13,935 nucleotides of DNA. Origin: JAAERC01 sp032123495 (GTDB taxonomy: Bacteria > Zixibacteria > MSB-5A5 > GN15 > PGXB01). The stretch lies in the NCBI GenBank assembly GCA_032123495.1, contig JAQBFG010000319.1:1-13935 (forward strand), given 5' to 3'. Below are positions 1-7,444 of the stretch, in pieces. The notes beneath the pieces are model-generated. The model ran no database searches. It was not told the DNA's origin and was given only the letters and a program-made list of their open reading frames with translations. Made by a program: the position numbers and the translations under genes. Each line of letters begins with the position of its first letter. Within the stretch, counting starts at the first letter, position 1.

Positions 1-2174
1 AGTTCCGGAAATATAATATAATCAACCGAGGCGGCATCATCCCCGGATGACACTGATCCATTTTTGGCATACTCCCAACGAAAAGTATGTGGCCCGGCGG
101 TAATATTAAAACTTGCTTTTGTCCAGTCTATCTCACCGGAATATGATCCAACCATTTCGTCATCAATATAAAATGATAAATAATCTCCGCCACTTTCAGT
201 TGAAACTTTAAAATAAAAAGACAAAATATCATCTTTTATAATATTTGTTTCAATAAAAAGGCCTGAGTTCTCATTGTCGTCGATAGTACCTGACTGCGCA
301 AAATATGCACCTTCATATCTGGAACTTGGTATCACTGTCCATTGTTGGTCACCCGAGTGCTGCCACGGAAGATAGCTAAAACCGTTCGATTCAAAATCAT
401 CAACGACAGGATTGATAGTCATATTGAATAAAACCATATCGGAGTAGCCCCCATCGGCAGATAGATCAAGTTGGAACTCTACCGAGTAATTAATTGGACA
501 ACCCGAGGTTACGCTGAATTGATAACTACTCAGCGACGTCCCCTCGCCCAGCGAACCGCTTATGATTGGATACGATGATAAACCCTGAGTCACGTTAATA
601 TAACCATCGGTACAGGAGAGAGTGCCAGTTAGATTGGTGGCATCGGAAAGGCCGTAATTGATCACAGTAATATCAAAATCAACAACATTATCCGACTCAG
701 GATTTTCGGCACTAAAACTCGAAAGACCAACCAGAGGGCCGGCGGTAATAGGAATCAATTCAACATCGACTATAGTTGCATATTCATCAAAAACAACAAC
801 ATTATGAATCGTATCGGTATAATAATTTGTGGCCGAAAATTCAAGATCATAGGTACCGGATTTAATTAGACGATGATAATCACCAACATCGGGATCGGTT
901 GGAACTCTTACCGTGTCAAATTCATGTCCAATGACGTGCACTCCGGCGTCAACCGGAAGCAATGTTACCGCATCGGTAACAACTCCCCTGATACCATACA
1001 ATCCCTGCTCCAAATAATTTAAAAGAGGGCTTTTATTATAGGTCCAGTGATCATCAAGATATTTTTCATCCATAAGAAAGGCATCGGAAAGCTCCAACGT
1101 AATTTCCCGGCACTTATGCCACACATTCATATAATCCTGTCGGCCGCCGTTGACGGAATACCAGTCATATCCATTGGTAATACCATTATTAAGATAATTC
1201 ATATACCCGGTGGGAGAATAAAATTGCGCCGAATCGGCATATTGTCGACAAGTATAAATAAACCACGCATCATCTGGATGCCTTGTAACTGTGTTATCCC
1301 AGGGATAATTTAGGACCTCAACCCCGGAATGCATATTGGCCGAGATAACAAAGTTATGATCGCCAGCAAAATTCATCATTGCAATTGTTTCCGGCTGCCA
1401 GGCATTGCCATCGGGATGGTTTCCGGCAAACTGATCGGGGAAATTGCGATTAATATCGACACCATTGGCATTAAAACGACGAGCTCCCGAAACCGTATAA
1501 TCGCCATAATAGTAAGTACCATCCGGGTTGGCGTTGGGATTAATCCAGATCTCACAGCTATCGACCAATCGAGTGGCCAATGAATCGATTCCATAATTTG
1601 ACAATAGATAATCGATCAGCCTCAGCGTCAGGATGTAGCCGACCGTTTCATTGCCATGCATGGTGCTGGTGTACATCACCTCCGGCTCGTCCTCCTCCAC
1701 TAAAACATTATCCGAGATTTTGGCATATAAAAGCGACCTTCCATTTATCGTTGTCCCGATGTTCTCAATAACACAGAGATTAGGATAATCAATTGCATAC
1801 TGATTCATCATCGCAACATAAGCGGTGTAGGTTGGGTAGGAATCCCATGCTCTGATATAATCAAGCGTATCTGACATTCTTATGTCAACACTCGCCCCCG
1901 GTGCTGTTAACAATTCATATTCATATTCTAATATTTCAAGCTGATGCAGTTGATCATCGTTGGCGAAAGCATATACCGTCAGGCCATTAACATTTGCAAT
2001 TGATACTAAATTTGTCAGAAGTTGAATTTCATCGGTTGAACTAATATCAAATTTCAAATAATATTCAGAGTTTTTGCCAAAAAGAGAGGATAGAAATAAA
2101 AGTGATATTAATATAATTATCGCTACAATTTTAAACATGCTGTTTATCTGTTTCTTTGGTTTGTCTTTTCTCAT
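1..2174 (-). CDS. Secreted M14 zinc carboxypeptidase, multidomain, C-terminus beyond the window
   Basis: My own translation of the minus strand gives 724 open codons from the ATG at 2174 to the left edge. The protein has an N-terminal hydrophobic signal segment (about residues 14-33) and then a propeptide-like stretch. The M14 metallocarboxypeptidase domain spans about 110-375. Zinc ligands are the HGNE motif (H173, E176) and H282; INRNF with R243 matches the substrate-carboxylate site; E361 in TLELSDAF is the expected catalytic glutamate. After the catalytic domain come a transthyretin-like (carboxypeptidase regulatory) domain, about 388-473, a CARDB-like beta domain to about 560, and a jelly-roll/MAM-like domain from about 590. 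The missing end probably carries a dockerin-like pair as in its neighbours (inference). It lies 46 bases after the C25 peptidase with no terminator between, so the two are likely co-transcribed. Met13 (ATG at 2138) is an alternative start giving a more usual signal peptide; neither start has a clear Shine-Dalgarno site. Confidence 0.88.
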   Translation of the reverse strand, partial: MRKDKPKKQINSMFKIVAIIILISLLFLSSLFGKNSEYYLKFDISSTDEIQLLTNLVSIANVNGLTVYAFANDDQLHQLEILEYEYELLTAPGASVDIRMSDTLDYIRAWDSYPTYTAYVAMMNQYAIDYPNLCVIENIGTTINGRSLLYAKISDNVLVEEDEPEVMYTSTMHGNETVGYILTLRLIDYLLSNYGIDSLATRLVDSCEIWINPNANPDGTYYYGDYTVSGARRFNANGVDINRNFPDQFAGNHPDGNAWQPETIAMMNFAGDHNFVISANMHSGVEVLNYPWDNTVTRHPDDAWFIYTCRQYADSAQFYSPTGYMNYLNNGITNGYDWYSVNGGRQDYMNVWHKCREITLELSDAFLMDEKYLDDHWTYNKSPLLNYLEQGLYGIRGVVTDAVTLLPVDAGVHVIGHEFDTVRVPTDPDVGDYHRLIKSGTYDLEFSATNYYTDTIHNVVVFDEYATIVDVELIPITAGPLVGLSSFSAENPESDNVVDFDITVINYGLSDATNLTGTLSCTDGYINVTQGLSSYPIISGSLGEGTSLSSYQFSVTSGCPINYSVEFQLDLSADGGYSDMVLFNMTINPVVDDFESNGFSYLPWQHSGDQQWTVIPSSRYEGAYFAQSGTIDDNENSGLFIETNIIKDDILSFYFKVSTESGGDYLSFYIDDEMVGSYSGEIDWTKASFNITAGPHTFRWEYAKNGSVSSGDDAASVDYIIFPE

Positions 2175-2220
2175 AATAATTCGGTATTTTAATTTTTTCT
2201 ATTATTTGCATCAAAACTCT

Positions 2221-5200
2221 TTAGGGGCAATTTGGTGCCGGACCGCCTTTATATTTGTAGTTTATAATATAAATAACATCTAAAATATTAATCGGGTCGA
2301 TACCATCAACATTGGCAATATTTAATGGGTCAGGCGCCGGACTGCCCTTATATTTGTAATTTACTATAAAAACAACATCCAGTATATTTATATATCCGTC
2401 ATGATTGACATCACCGCAAAATCCGCTCTGGTCATAACCGATTAATCTGATATCATCAATATTCCACCCGCAATAGTTGGCATAACTATTGGTCGCACCC
2501 AAACCGAATCTGATTTGAAAATCAGGATTATCGTCAGCATAAACCGAAAGATCGTAAAATTGCTCGTTCCACGACGATTCATTAATGGTTGTACCAGATT
2601 CAAAAATTCTGATCCAATCCAATCCGTCATAGACTTCCAATATAGCAAAATCATTGCCATTCCCCTCAACTCCCAAACAGCGGTAATAGTACAGTTGAAT
2701 TCCATTGTAATGAGAGCAATTGATTACAGGAGAGAGGGCCCATTCGGTCATACCTAAATTTGGGTTATAATCTCCGCTGGTTCCGGGATTGAGATCATTG
2801 CCAAGAATACAATTATCTTCGGTTGCACTGTGGTCAAATTCAGGATCTGAAAAGCCATAGGTATCGCTTCCATTACCGCCAGTAGCCGGTCCGATGCTCC
2901 ATTCGGCGGTACCAAAAGTACCCCCCAAACCACTCCAGCCTTTGTTTGTTGAAAAATCATCGCTGTAAATTTCAACGCGGCCGCCAATTACCAGATTGAA
3001 ATTCAAAGAAGTCGCAAAACCAAAGTCGCCGCTGATATTCAGATTAAATGTTTTTTCGTAGCCAGAAGGACAGCTTGAACCAATGGTAAATTCAAAAATA
3101 TCAATTGTGTTCACCGCTTCTCCACCAGCCGGTATATTATCATAGGAGCCATACGGATCATCAATATTAAGATAGCTGTCGGATTCAGAAAGAAGTCCCG
3201 TAATATTTCCTGCCAGCCCGGAGCTTCCGTTTTCCAGAGTAATGGTCATTTCAACTGTTTCTCCCAGATCGGGGATACCATTATTGTTTCCGGCATTATC
3301 ATTGATTGTAACCGTCTTGATACTGATTGATGGTTTGTGAACCGTAAAACTAAACTCGCTTGGCCAGGGCGGATTGCCGCCGGTTCCGGTTACCGATAAG
3401 GTCATAGTTGCGGAATGTTCATCGGGAGTATCGGGATTAAAATAAAATGAATAGGCACCACCGATATTTTTAACTCCATAACCGCCAGAGATTGTACCAT
3501 ACAATTCAGTATCATCGGTTATTGTTATATATATATCATCAGAGGAAAGTGTCGCCTCAACATCGGTAGCAGCGGCAATGCCAACATTTTTTAGTTCCAC
3601 TCCAAGCAAAATAGACTCACCGGCATCGATAAAACCGTTCCCGTTGCCCAAAGAAATGTCGTTTATATTGCTTGCTTCATAAATAACATACGGATCACTG
3701 TTTTCAACAATGTTCATTGTCCCAAAATATGGGATTTTGTTCTGGGCGCAGATAACTATATCGGCTTGACCTGTCGCCGGAAATGGCGTCAGTGGAATAG
3801 TAACCGTACCTGTTAAGTCAATATAACCGGCACCATACAGAATACCATCAGCGGAAATCCCAACGTACGATCCGGGGACAGCGGTCACCATAATCGAAGA
3901 ACCATGCTTATCGACCGCTGGCGGATATGTAACAGCGTTGGCGGACGGCAAACCGAAGTAGGTCATCACCGAAGGGTCACCCATCAGATGATACACTTCC
4001 CAATAATATTCATCCCAATCACTTCCAGATTCGGTAACCGCCATATTTCCGGCCATTATGATGGCACTATTGGTATTGTAATGTTCACTAACCGGTTCAC
4101 CATGATCGTGAAAGACGCCATCAAAGGCTCCCGGCCCGGTGTCGCCGAAATCAGGTCCACTGCCATCAATCGGTCCATATCCAACCGCCCACCAGTAATC
4201 CTCATCCCAATAGGTATCTTCCGAGGCACCAATATACCCGATCCCCCCCTTATTCTCTGCCTGCAAAAAGGCCTCACCGAGACAAGGTGTGAGAAAATTG
4301 CTCCCAAATGTATTGGCTTGACAACAATTGCCGATTCCGAGTAGGTACTTATGAATATTGGTTAGTTCGCCAACATTAGTTGCACTAAACTCCGGATTTG
4401 AATGACCGTCATGACTACAATGAGCAGTATAATTATAAAATCCGACACCATTATTTATAGTCCCGATAATATCGTCATCGGCCCCCGCAGCACTGGATGC
4501 AGGATGCAGCCAGACATTAGGATCGATACCATGAGCAATATTAAAATAATTCTCGCTCCCATAATTTATCTGTCCATTACCATAAGTCTCTGAACTATGA
4601 GCATCATATCCGGCAACAAGTGTAACATCGCCAAGATAACTTGGATCAGGCATCAAATACTGTTCATACTCCAAAGTTTTATCGATCTGAGGTTGAAGCT
4701 CGGCTATATTTTGCGCCGAAAAGCGTCCATAATATATTTCCGGGAAATAGTCACCGGTAAATTCGCAAAAATGTAAATCGGTTACAAACGACCCATGCAA
4801 ACCATCAAAGGCCGGGATTTGTTGATCATCCCCAACCAATAGTACAAAGGAGGGGGCAGGATCCTCGGATGTCCCGGCGTTGTATAGCGTATTAATATAA
4901 TTTTTTATAGAGATACTGGAGAAACCAATAATATCGGTATAAGCAACATCAACGTTAAAGCCCTTTTTTGTTTTCCACTCAATAAACGGCTGCAATTGGC
5001 TCTCGAACATCCGGTCGGAAATTATTAAGTATTTTATTGGATAATTGGTAATGTCTGATCGTACCAAATCAGAAGATGAAACATAATTTATTATTCCCTG
5101 ATAATTCGGTTCAAAAAATGGCGAGTAGTAGTTTTTGCGTATTAATGCCGTTTTGTCCCAATCAGGATTTAGATAGCTAACACTGACGGTAAGACTCTTG

Positions 5201-5814
5201 CAGACAGTCAAACTGTTTTCGACCGGATTGTATTCAAACGGTGAAAATGATACTAGCGCCAGATGCACCGAACGAAGCGTTCCGAGTATTTTAGTATCTA
5301 TCAATGGTAATTGATAAGACTGATCTGTTTGATACAACGAACGATTGATTTCGAACTGAGCTTCAGAAGCATCTTCTGATTTTGAAAGTGAGGGCTGAAC
5401 CGGCAAAATCGGAACGGTCAGGTCAAAATCATTCAGATTGTAAGTTTCAAATTCCGACGAAACAATATCGATCTGCAATTGGCAGTCAAATGGAATTGAA
5501 ATAATTTTATTAGCCACCGGAAGCGATGGTTCACCGATATTGAATGATCTTGAGAATCCTGCAATAGTCGGCAGAACAAACTCACCTTCGGTGGTTGTAA
5601 CAGGAAGAAAATCAATTGTACCGACATTAAATTTGAGCGTGACTGCTTCGGTTTTGTTCCCAACCAAATTCACTTTGGAAGGGACATCGCTGACACGGAT
5701 TGATTTTGATAAATTATTGGCATGTGTCAAACCGCAGCCAAGTAGTGCCATTGCCAGACAAAAAACGAAAGACCGTCTCAAAACCATATCAACGATTTCA
5801 TATTTATTAATCAT
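2221..5814 (-). CDS. Gingipain-like C25 cysteine endopeptidase with dockerin-like C-terminus
   Basis: A 1197-residue secreted cysteine endopeptidase of the gingipain family (C25), likely acting outside the cell on proteins. A signal peptide (about 10-32, ending THA) is followed by a C25-type propeptide to about 240. The catalytic domain runs about 258-620: the strand FVLLVGDDQQIP (323-334), the likely catalytic His H465 in NYTAHCS, the likely catalytic Cys C498 in GNCCQANTF, and the closing motif LMGDPSV (610-616). Then come the Ig-like domain that follows C25 cores (about 625-705), two CARDB-like domains (about 708-825 and 828-945), a MAM/jelly-roll domain (about 948-1126) and a dockerin-like pair (1133-1197). 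Family members usually have YTGHG at the histidine; here it is YTAHC, and the catalytic Cys has a Cys neighbour. Cys27 in LLGC could be a lipobox, but cleavage after THA fits as well. An alternative start is Met10 (5787). A promoter lies at 5880-5907. Substrate specificity cannot be read from the sequence. Confidence 0.92.
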   Translation of the reverse strand: MINKYEIVDMVLRRSFVFCLAMALLGCGLTHANNLSKSIRVSDVPSKVNLVGNKTEAVTLKFNVGTIDFLPVTTTEGEFVLPTIAGFSRSFNIGEPSLPVANKIISIPFDCQLQIDIVSSEFETYNLNDFDLTVPILPVQPSLSKSEDASEAQFEINRSLYQTDQSYQLPLIDTKILGTLRSVHLALVSFSPFEYNPVENSLTVCKSLTVSVSYLNPDWDKTALIRKNYYSPFFEPNYQGIINYVSSSDLVRSDITNYPIKYLIISDRMFESQLQPFIEWKTKKGFNVDVAYTDIIGFSSISIKNYINTLYNAGTSEDPAPSFVLLVGDDQQIPAFDGLHGSFVTDLHFCEFTGDYFPEIYYGRFSAQNIAELQPQIDKTLEYEQYLMPDPSYLGDVTLVAGYDAHSSETYGNGQINYGSENYFNIAHGIDPNVWLHPASSAAGADDDIIGTINNGVGFYNYTAHCSHDGHSNPEFSATNVGELTNIHKYLLGIGNCCQANTFGSNFLTPCLGEAFLQAENKGGIGYIGASEDTYWDEDYWWAVGYGPIDGSGPDFGDTGPGAFDGVFHDHGEPVSEHYNTNSAIIMAGNMAVTESGSDWDEYYWEVYHLMGDPSVMTYFGLPSANAVTYPPAVDKHGSSIMVTAVPGSYVGISADGILYGAGYIDLTGTVTIPLTPFPATGQADIVICAQNKIPYFGTMNIVENSDPYVIYEASNINDISLGNGNGFIDAGESILLGVELKNVGIAAATDVEATLSSDDIYITITDDTELYGTISGGYGVKNIGGAYSFYFNPDTPDEHSATMTLSVTGTGGNPPWPSEFSFTVHKPSISIKTVTINDNAGNNNGIPDLGETVEMTITLENGSSGLAGNITGLLSESDSYLNIDDPYGSYDNIPAGGEAVNTIDIFEFTIGSSCPSGYEKTFNLNISGDFGFATSLNFNLVIGGRVEIYSDDFSTNKGWSGLGGTFGTAEWSIGPATGGNGSDTYGFSDPEFDHSATEDNCILGNDLNPGTSGDYNPNLGMTEWALSPVINCSHYNGIQLYYYRCLGVEGNGNDFAILEVYDGLDWIRIFESGTTINESSWNEQFYDLSVYADDNPDFQIRFGLGATNSYANYCGWNIDDIRLIGYDQSGFCGDVNHDGYINILDVVFIVNYKYKGSPAPDPLNIANVDGIDPINILDVIYIINYKYKGGPAPNCP
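2224..2418 (-). other. Dockerin-like type I duplicated module at the C-terminus of the C25 peptidase
   Basis: Residues 1133-1197 hold two tandem repeats of the form (D/N)xDG...(I/V)NILDV...NYKYKGxPAP. The first loop is a canonical calcium-binding dockerin loop: D1135, N1137, D1139, G1140 and D1146 occupy the expected positions. The second loop (N1168 to D1179) has isoleucine at position 5 and aspartate at position 6. The module starts with Cys1133 and ends with Cys1196-Pro. Dockerins bind cohesins in known systems; no cohesin is in this window, so the partner is unknown. Confidence 0.82.
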
Positions 5815-5879
5815 TTGGCCAATCCAAAAGTGGTAACATTACAATTCTAAATCACCTGCAAGACACGTAGACCTACCTA

Positions 5880-5907
5880 AATATATGAAGATTTGGCATT
5901 TAGTCAA
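5880..5907 (-). promoter_or_regulatory. Probable sigma70-type promoter for the C25 peptidase gene
   Basis: Read on the minus strand, TTGACT (5907-5902) is separated by 16 bases from TATATT (5885-5880). Each hexamer matches the consensus at five of six positions. Transcription would start near 5873, leaving a leader of about 59 bases before the ATG at 5814. The rest of the 5815-6044 gap shows no RNA gene and no strong terminator for the upstream membrane-protein gene, so some readthrough is possible. Confidence 0.5.
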
Positions 5908-6044
5908 GGTTTTCAACATTCTGCTATTAAATCAGAGCAATTGGCAACTCCAGGAGTATCAATATTTTCTCTTATAATACTTACGATTTATTTATTAAAA
6001 TAGTTGGTCGATTGCATTTTATATTACAGCAATATATTCTACTC

Positions 6045-7283
6045 CTAAAAAGTTTCGAAATATGTCTCTTTGCTATTTTTTATGGAGATCTTTTCAGCCT
6101 GCCCGGGTCCGAATTCAGCGCCTTTATTAAGCGTTACCTTATAACCTTTTTTGGCATTTTTATACTCGGAGATAAGACGAGAAACATCCAATCCGTATTC
6201 ACTCGCCTTTCGGTATTTTTCAATATTCCCTTTGAGCGCTTTATTGAGAGCTTCGGGGTCGTCCATCGATATTTTGCTCAACTTACGATTTGTCTCCCTC
6301 TTAATTTTGTCAAAAATATGTTCAACATCGCCAACAATAAGAGAACCGGCAAAAGCCATAATGATAATTATCAAATCTATCGCTATTGCCAAAAGCAGGG
6401 CAAACATCGCCAGATTATTCATTTCCAACAAATCGTTGAGAACCAACATAAAAGCCTGCTGGCGATTGATAGATTTTTCAATATAATTGGCCTGATTGGG
6501 CGGCATCGGAATCGCAATCGATGAGGCTGTTAATACTTCGACTTCATTAACCGGAAAACCGACCCAGGCATGATTTGCAATTTCAACCTGATCCTCTATT
6601 GTCCGGCCGCCGTTAAGAGCTAAGGCGAGCGAATCAACCGATTCAATATAATTATCAATAATGACAAGATTTTCATCAAGCTGTGCCATATTTGTCTCAA
6701 AATAATTGGTAATGATTCCCGCCCCCTTACCCTGTCGATAATTCTCTCCCTGACTTTTTTCCCAGGATAAAACGGTCGCGCGGGCCCCATCTATAATCGA
6801 TTGAATATAATCATCGCGACTTCCCTCATCGACAATTGTGGCCCATCCATTCGCGCGTTCCAGCTCCAATAATTTTTCCAGTCGAGAAACCTGATAACGA
6901 CCTTTCATTGAAGCCTCTTTGGCGGTTTGGGCATAATCGGCCAACACACTACGCAAATCCTGAGAGAACTGTCCTCTTATTTTATGAGCCCTGGTAGTTT
7001 CCTGCAGAGCAGTATCAAAGCTTACAAATGAGAAAAATATGGAAAAAGCAGCAGCAATCCCAAACGCGGAGACATAGGTTAACTTGTTATCCCTCATTCG
7101 CATCAATGACCAGGCGATCCCTAACAGGACAACCTGAAGTCCCAACGATCCAATAAAAGCGAGTTGCTTATCAAGTAAGACTGACATGCCATTATAGGTA
7201 GTGAAAAAGGATAATATCGACAGTAGAAATGTCCCGAGATATATCATAAAAGAAGTGATGCCGGATAATCTATTTGAAATCAT
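6045..7283 (-). CDS. Unrecognised four-helix integral membrane protein with a large helical domain
   Basis: I do not recognise the family with certainty. The ATG at 7283 is preferred over a TTG five codons upstream because GGGGGA sits seven bases before the ATG; this gives 412 residues. Three hydrophobic helices lie near the N-terminus (about 9-28, 40-62, 70-90). They are followed by about 200 mostly polar, helix-prone residues (91-290, with a charged stretch around 120-145 that could be coiled coil), a strong fourth helix (about 291-317) and a charged, lysine-rich tail to 412. By the positive-inside rule, the tail and the helix 2-3 loop (RMRDNK) would be cytoplasmic, and the 200-residue domain would be outside the inner membrane. 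The layout loosely recalls DUF4407-type or sensor/scaffold membrane proteins, but no signature motif supports that. It sits between two secreted peptidase genes on the same strand, so a link to their export or sensing is conceivable but untested. Confidence 0.8.
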   Translation of the reverse strand: MISNRLSGITSFMIYLGTFLLSILSFFTTYNGMSVLLDKQLAFIGSLGLQVVLLGIAWSLMRMRDNKLTYVSAFGIAAAFSIFFSFVSFDTALQETTRAHKIRGQFSQDLRSVLADYAQTAKEASMKGRYQVSRLEKLLELERANGWATIVDEGSRDDYIQSIIDGARATVLSWEKSQGENYRQGKGAGIITNYFETNMAQLDENLVIIDNYIESVDSLALALNGGRTIEDQVEIANHAWVGFPVNEVEVLTASSIAIPMPPNQANYIEKSINRQQAFMLVLNDLLEMNNLAMFALLLAIAIDLIIIIMAFAGSLIVGDVEHIFDKIKRETNRKLSKISMDDPEALNKALKGNIEKYRKASEYGLDVSRLISEYKNAKKGYKVTLNKGAEFGPGQAEKISIKNSKETYFETF

Positions 7284-7379
7284 TTCTATTTCCCCCAAAA
7301 CAGTAAAAAAGCCAAAAAACGAGATATTTTTTCTATATCTTATAAATATCGGCGGGTGGAGAATAAAAATTACTGCTAT

Positions 7380-7413
7380 AAAAACAACAGGGTAGCCAAA
7401 ATAGGCTACCCTG
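7380..7413 (-). terminator. Rho-independent terminator of the 7445-9613 carboxypeptidase gene
   Basis: A perfect 10-base-pair stem (CAGGGTAGCC pairing with GGCTACCCTG, 7388-7397 and 7404-7413) closes a six-base loop. On the minus strand it is followed by TTGTTTTT. It lies 31 bases past the stop codon of the M14 gene. It should separate that gene from the membrane-protein gene downstream, which would then need its own promoter in 7284-7379. Confidence 0.85.
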
Positions 7414-7444
7414 CTTTATAGAAAATTCAGTTTGTATTATTGAA

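Noticed and set aside
3904..4344. Open frame of 146 codons on the plus strand inside the C25 gene
   Set aside because: The minus strand here encodes the catalytic domain with recognisable motifs; the plus frame has no family features.
5947..5957. Short palindrome ACTCC-A-GGAGT upstream of the C25 promoter
   Set aside because: Arms of only five bases with no second copy and no neighbouring regulator; consistent with chance.
6012..6040. AT-only hairpin just after the stop of the membrane-protein gene
   Set aside because: The stem is six A/T pairs with no T-tract, too weak to call a terminator.
6012..6524. Open frame of 170 codons on the plus strand over the membrane-protein gene
   Set aside because: It is antisense to the real gene, and low-complexity hydrophobic and Phe/Ile-rich content is expected from the reverse strand of AT-rich membrane-helix codons.
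7284..7298. TTG start five codons upstream in the membrane-protein gene
   Set aside because: The purine-rich GGGGGA that would serve as ribosome binding site falls inside these codons and is correctly placed for the ATG at 7283.
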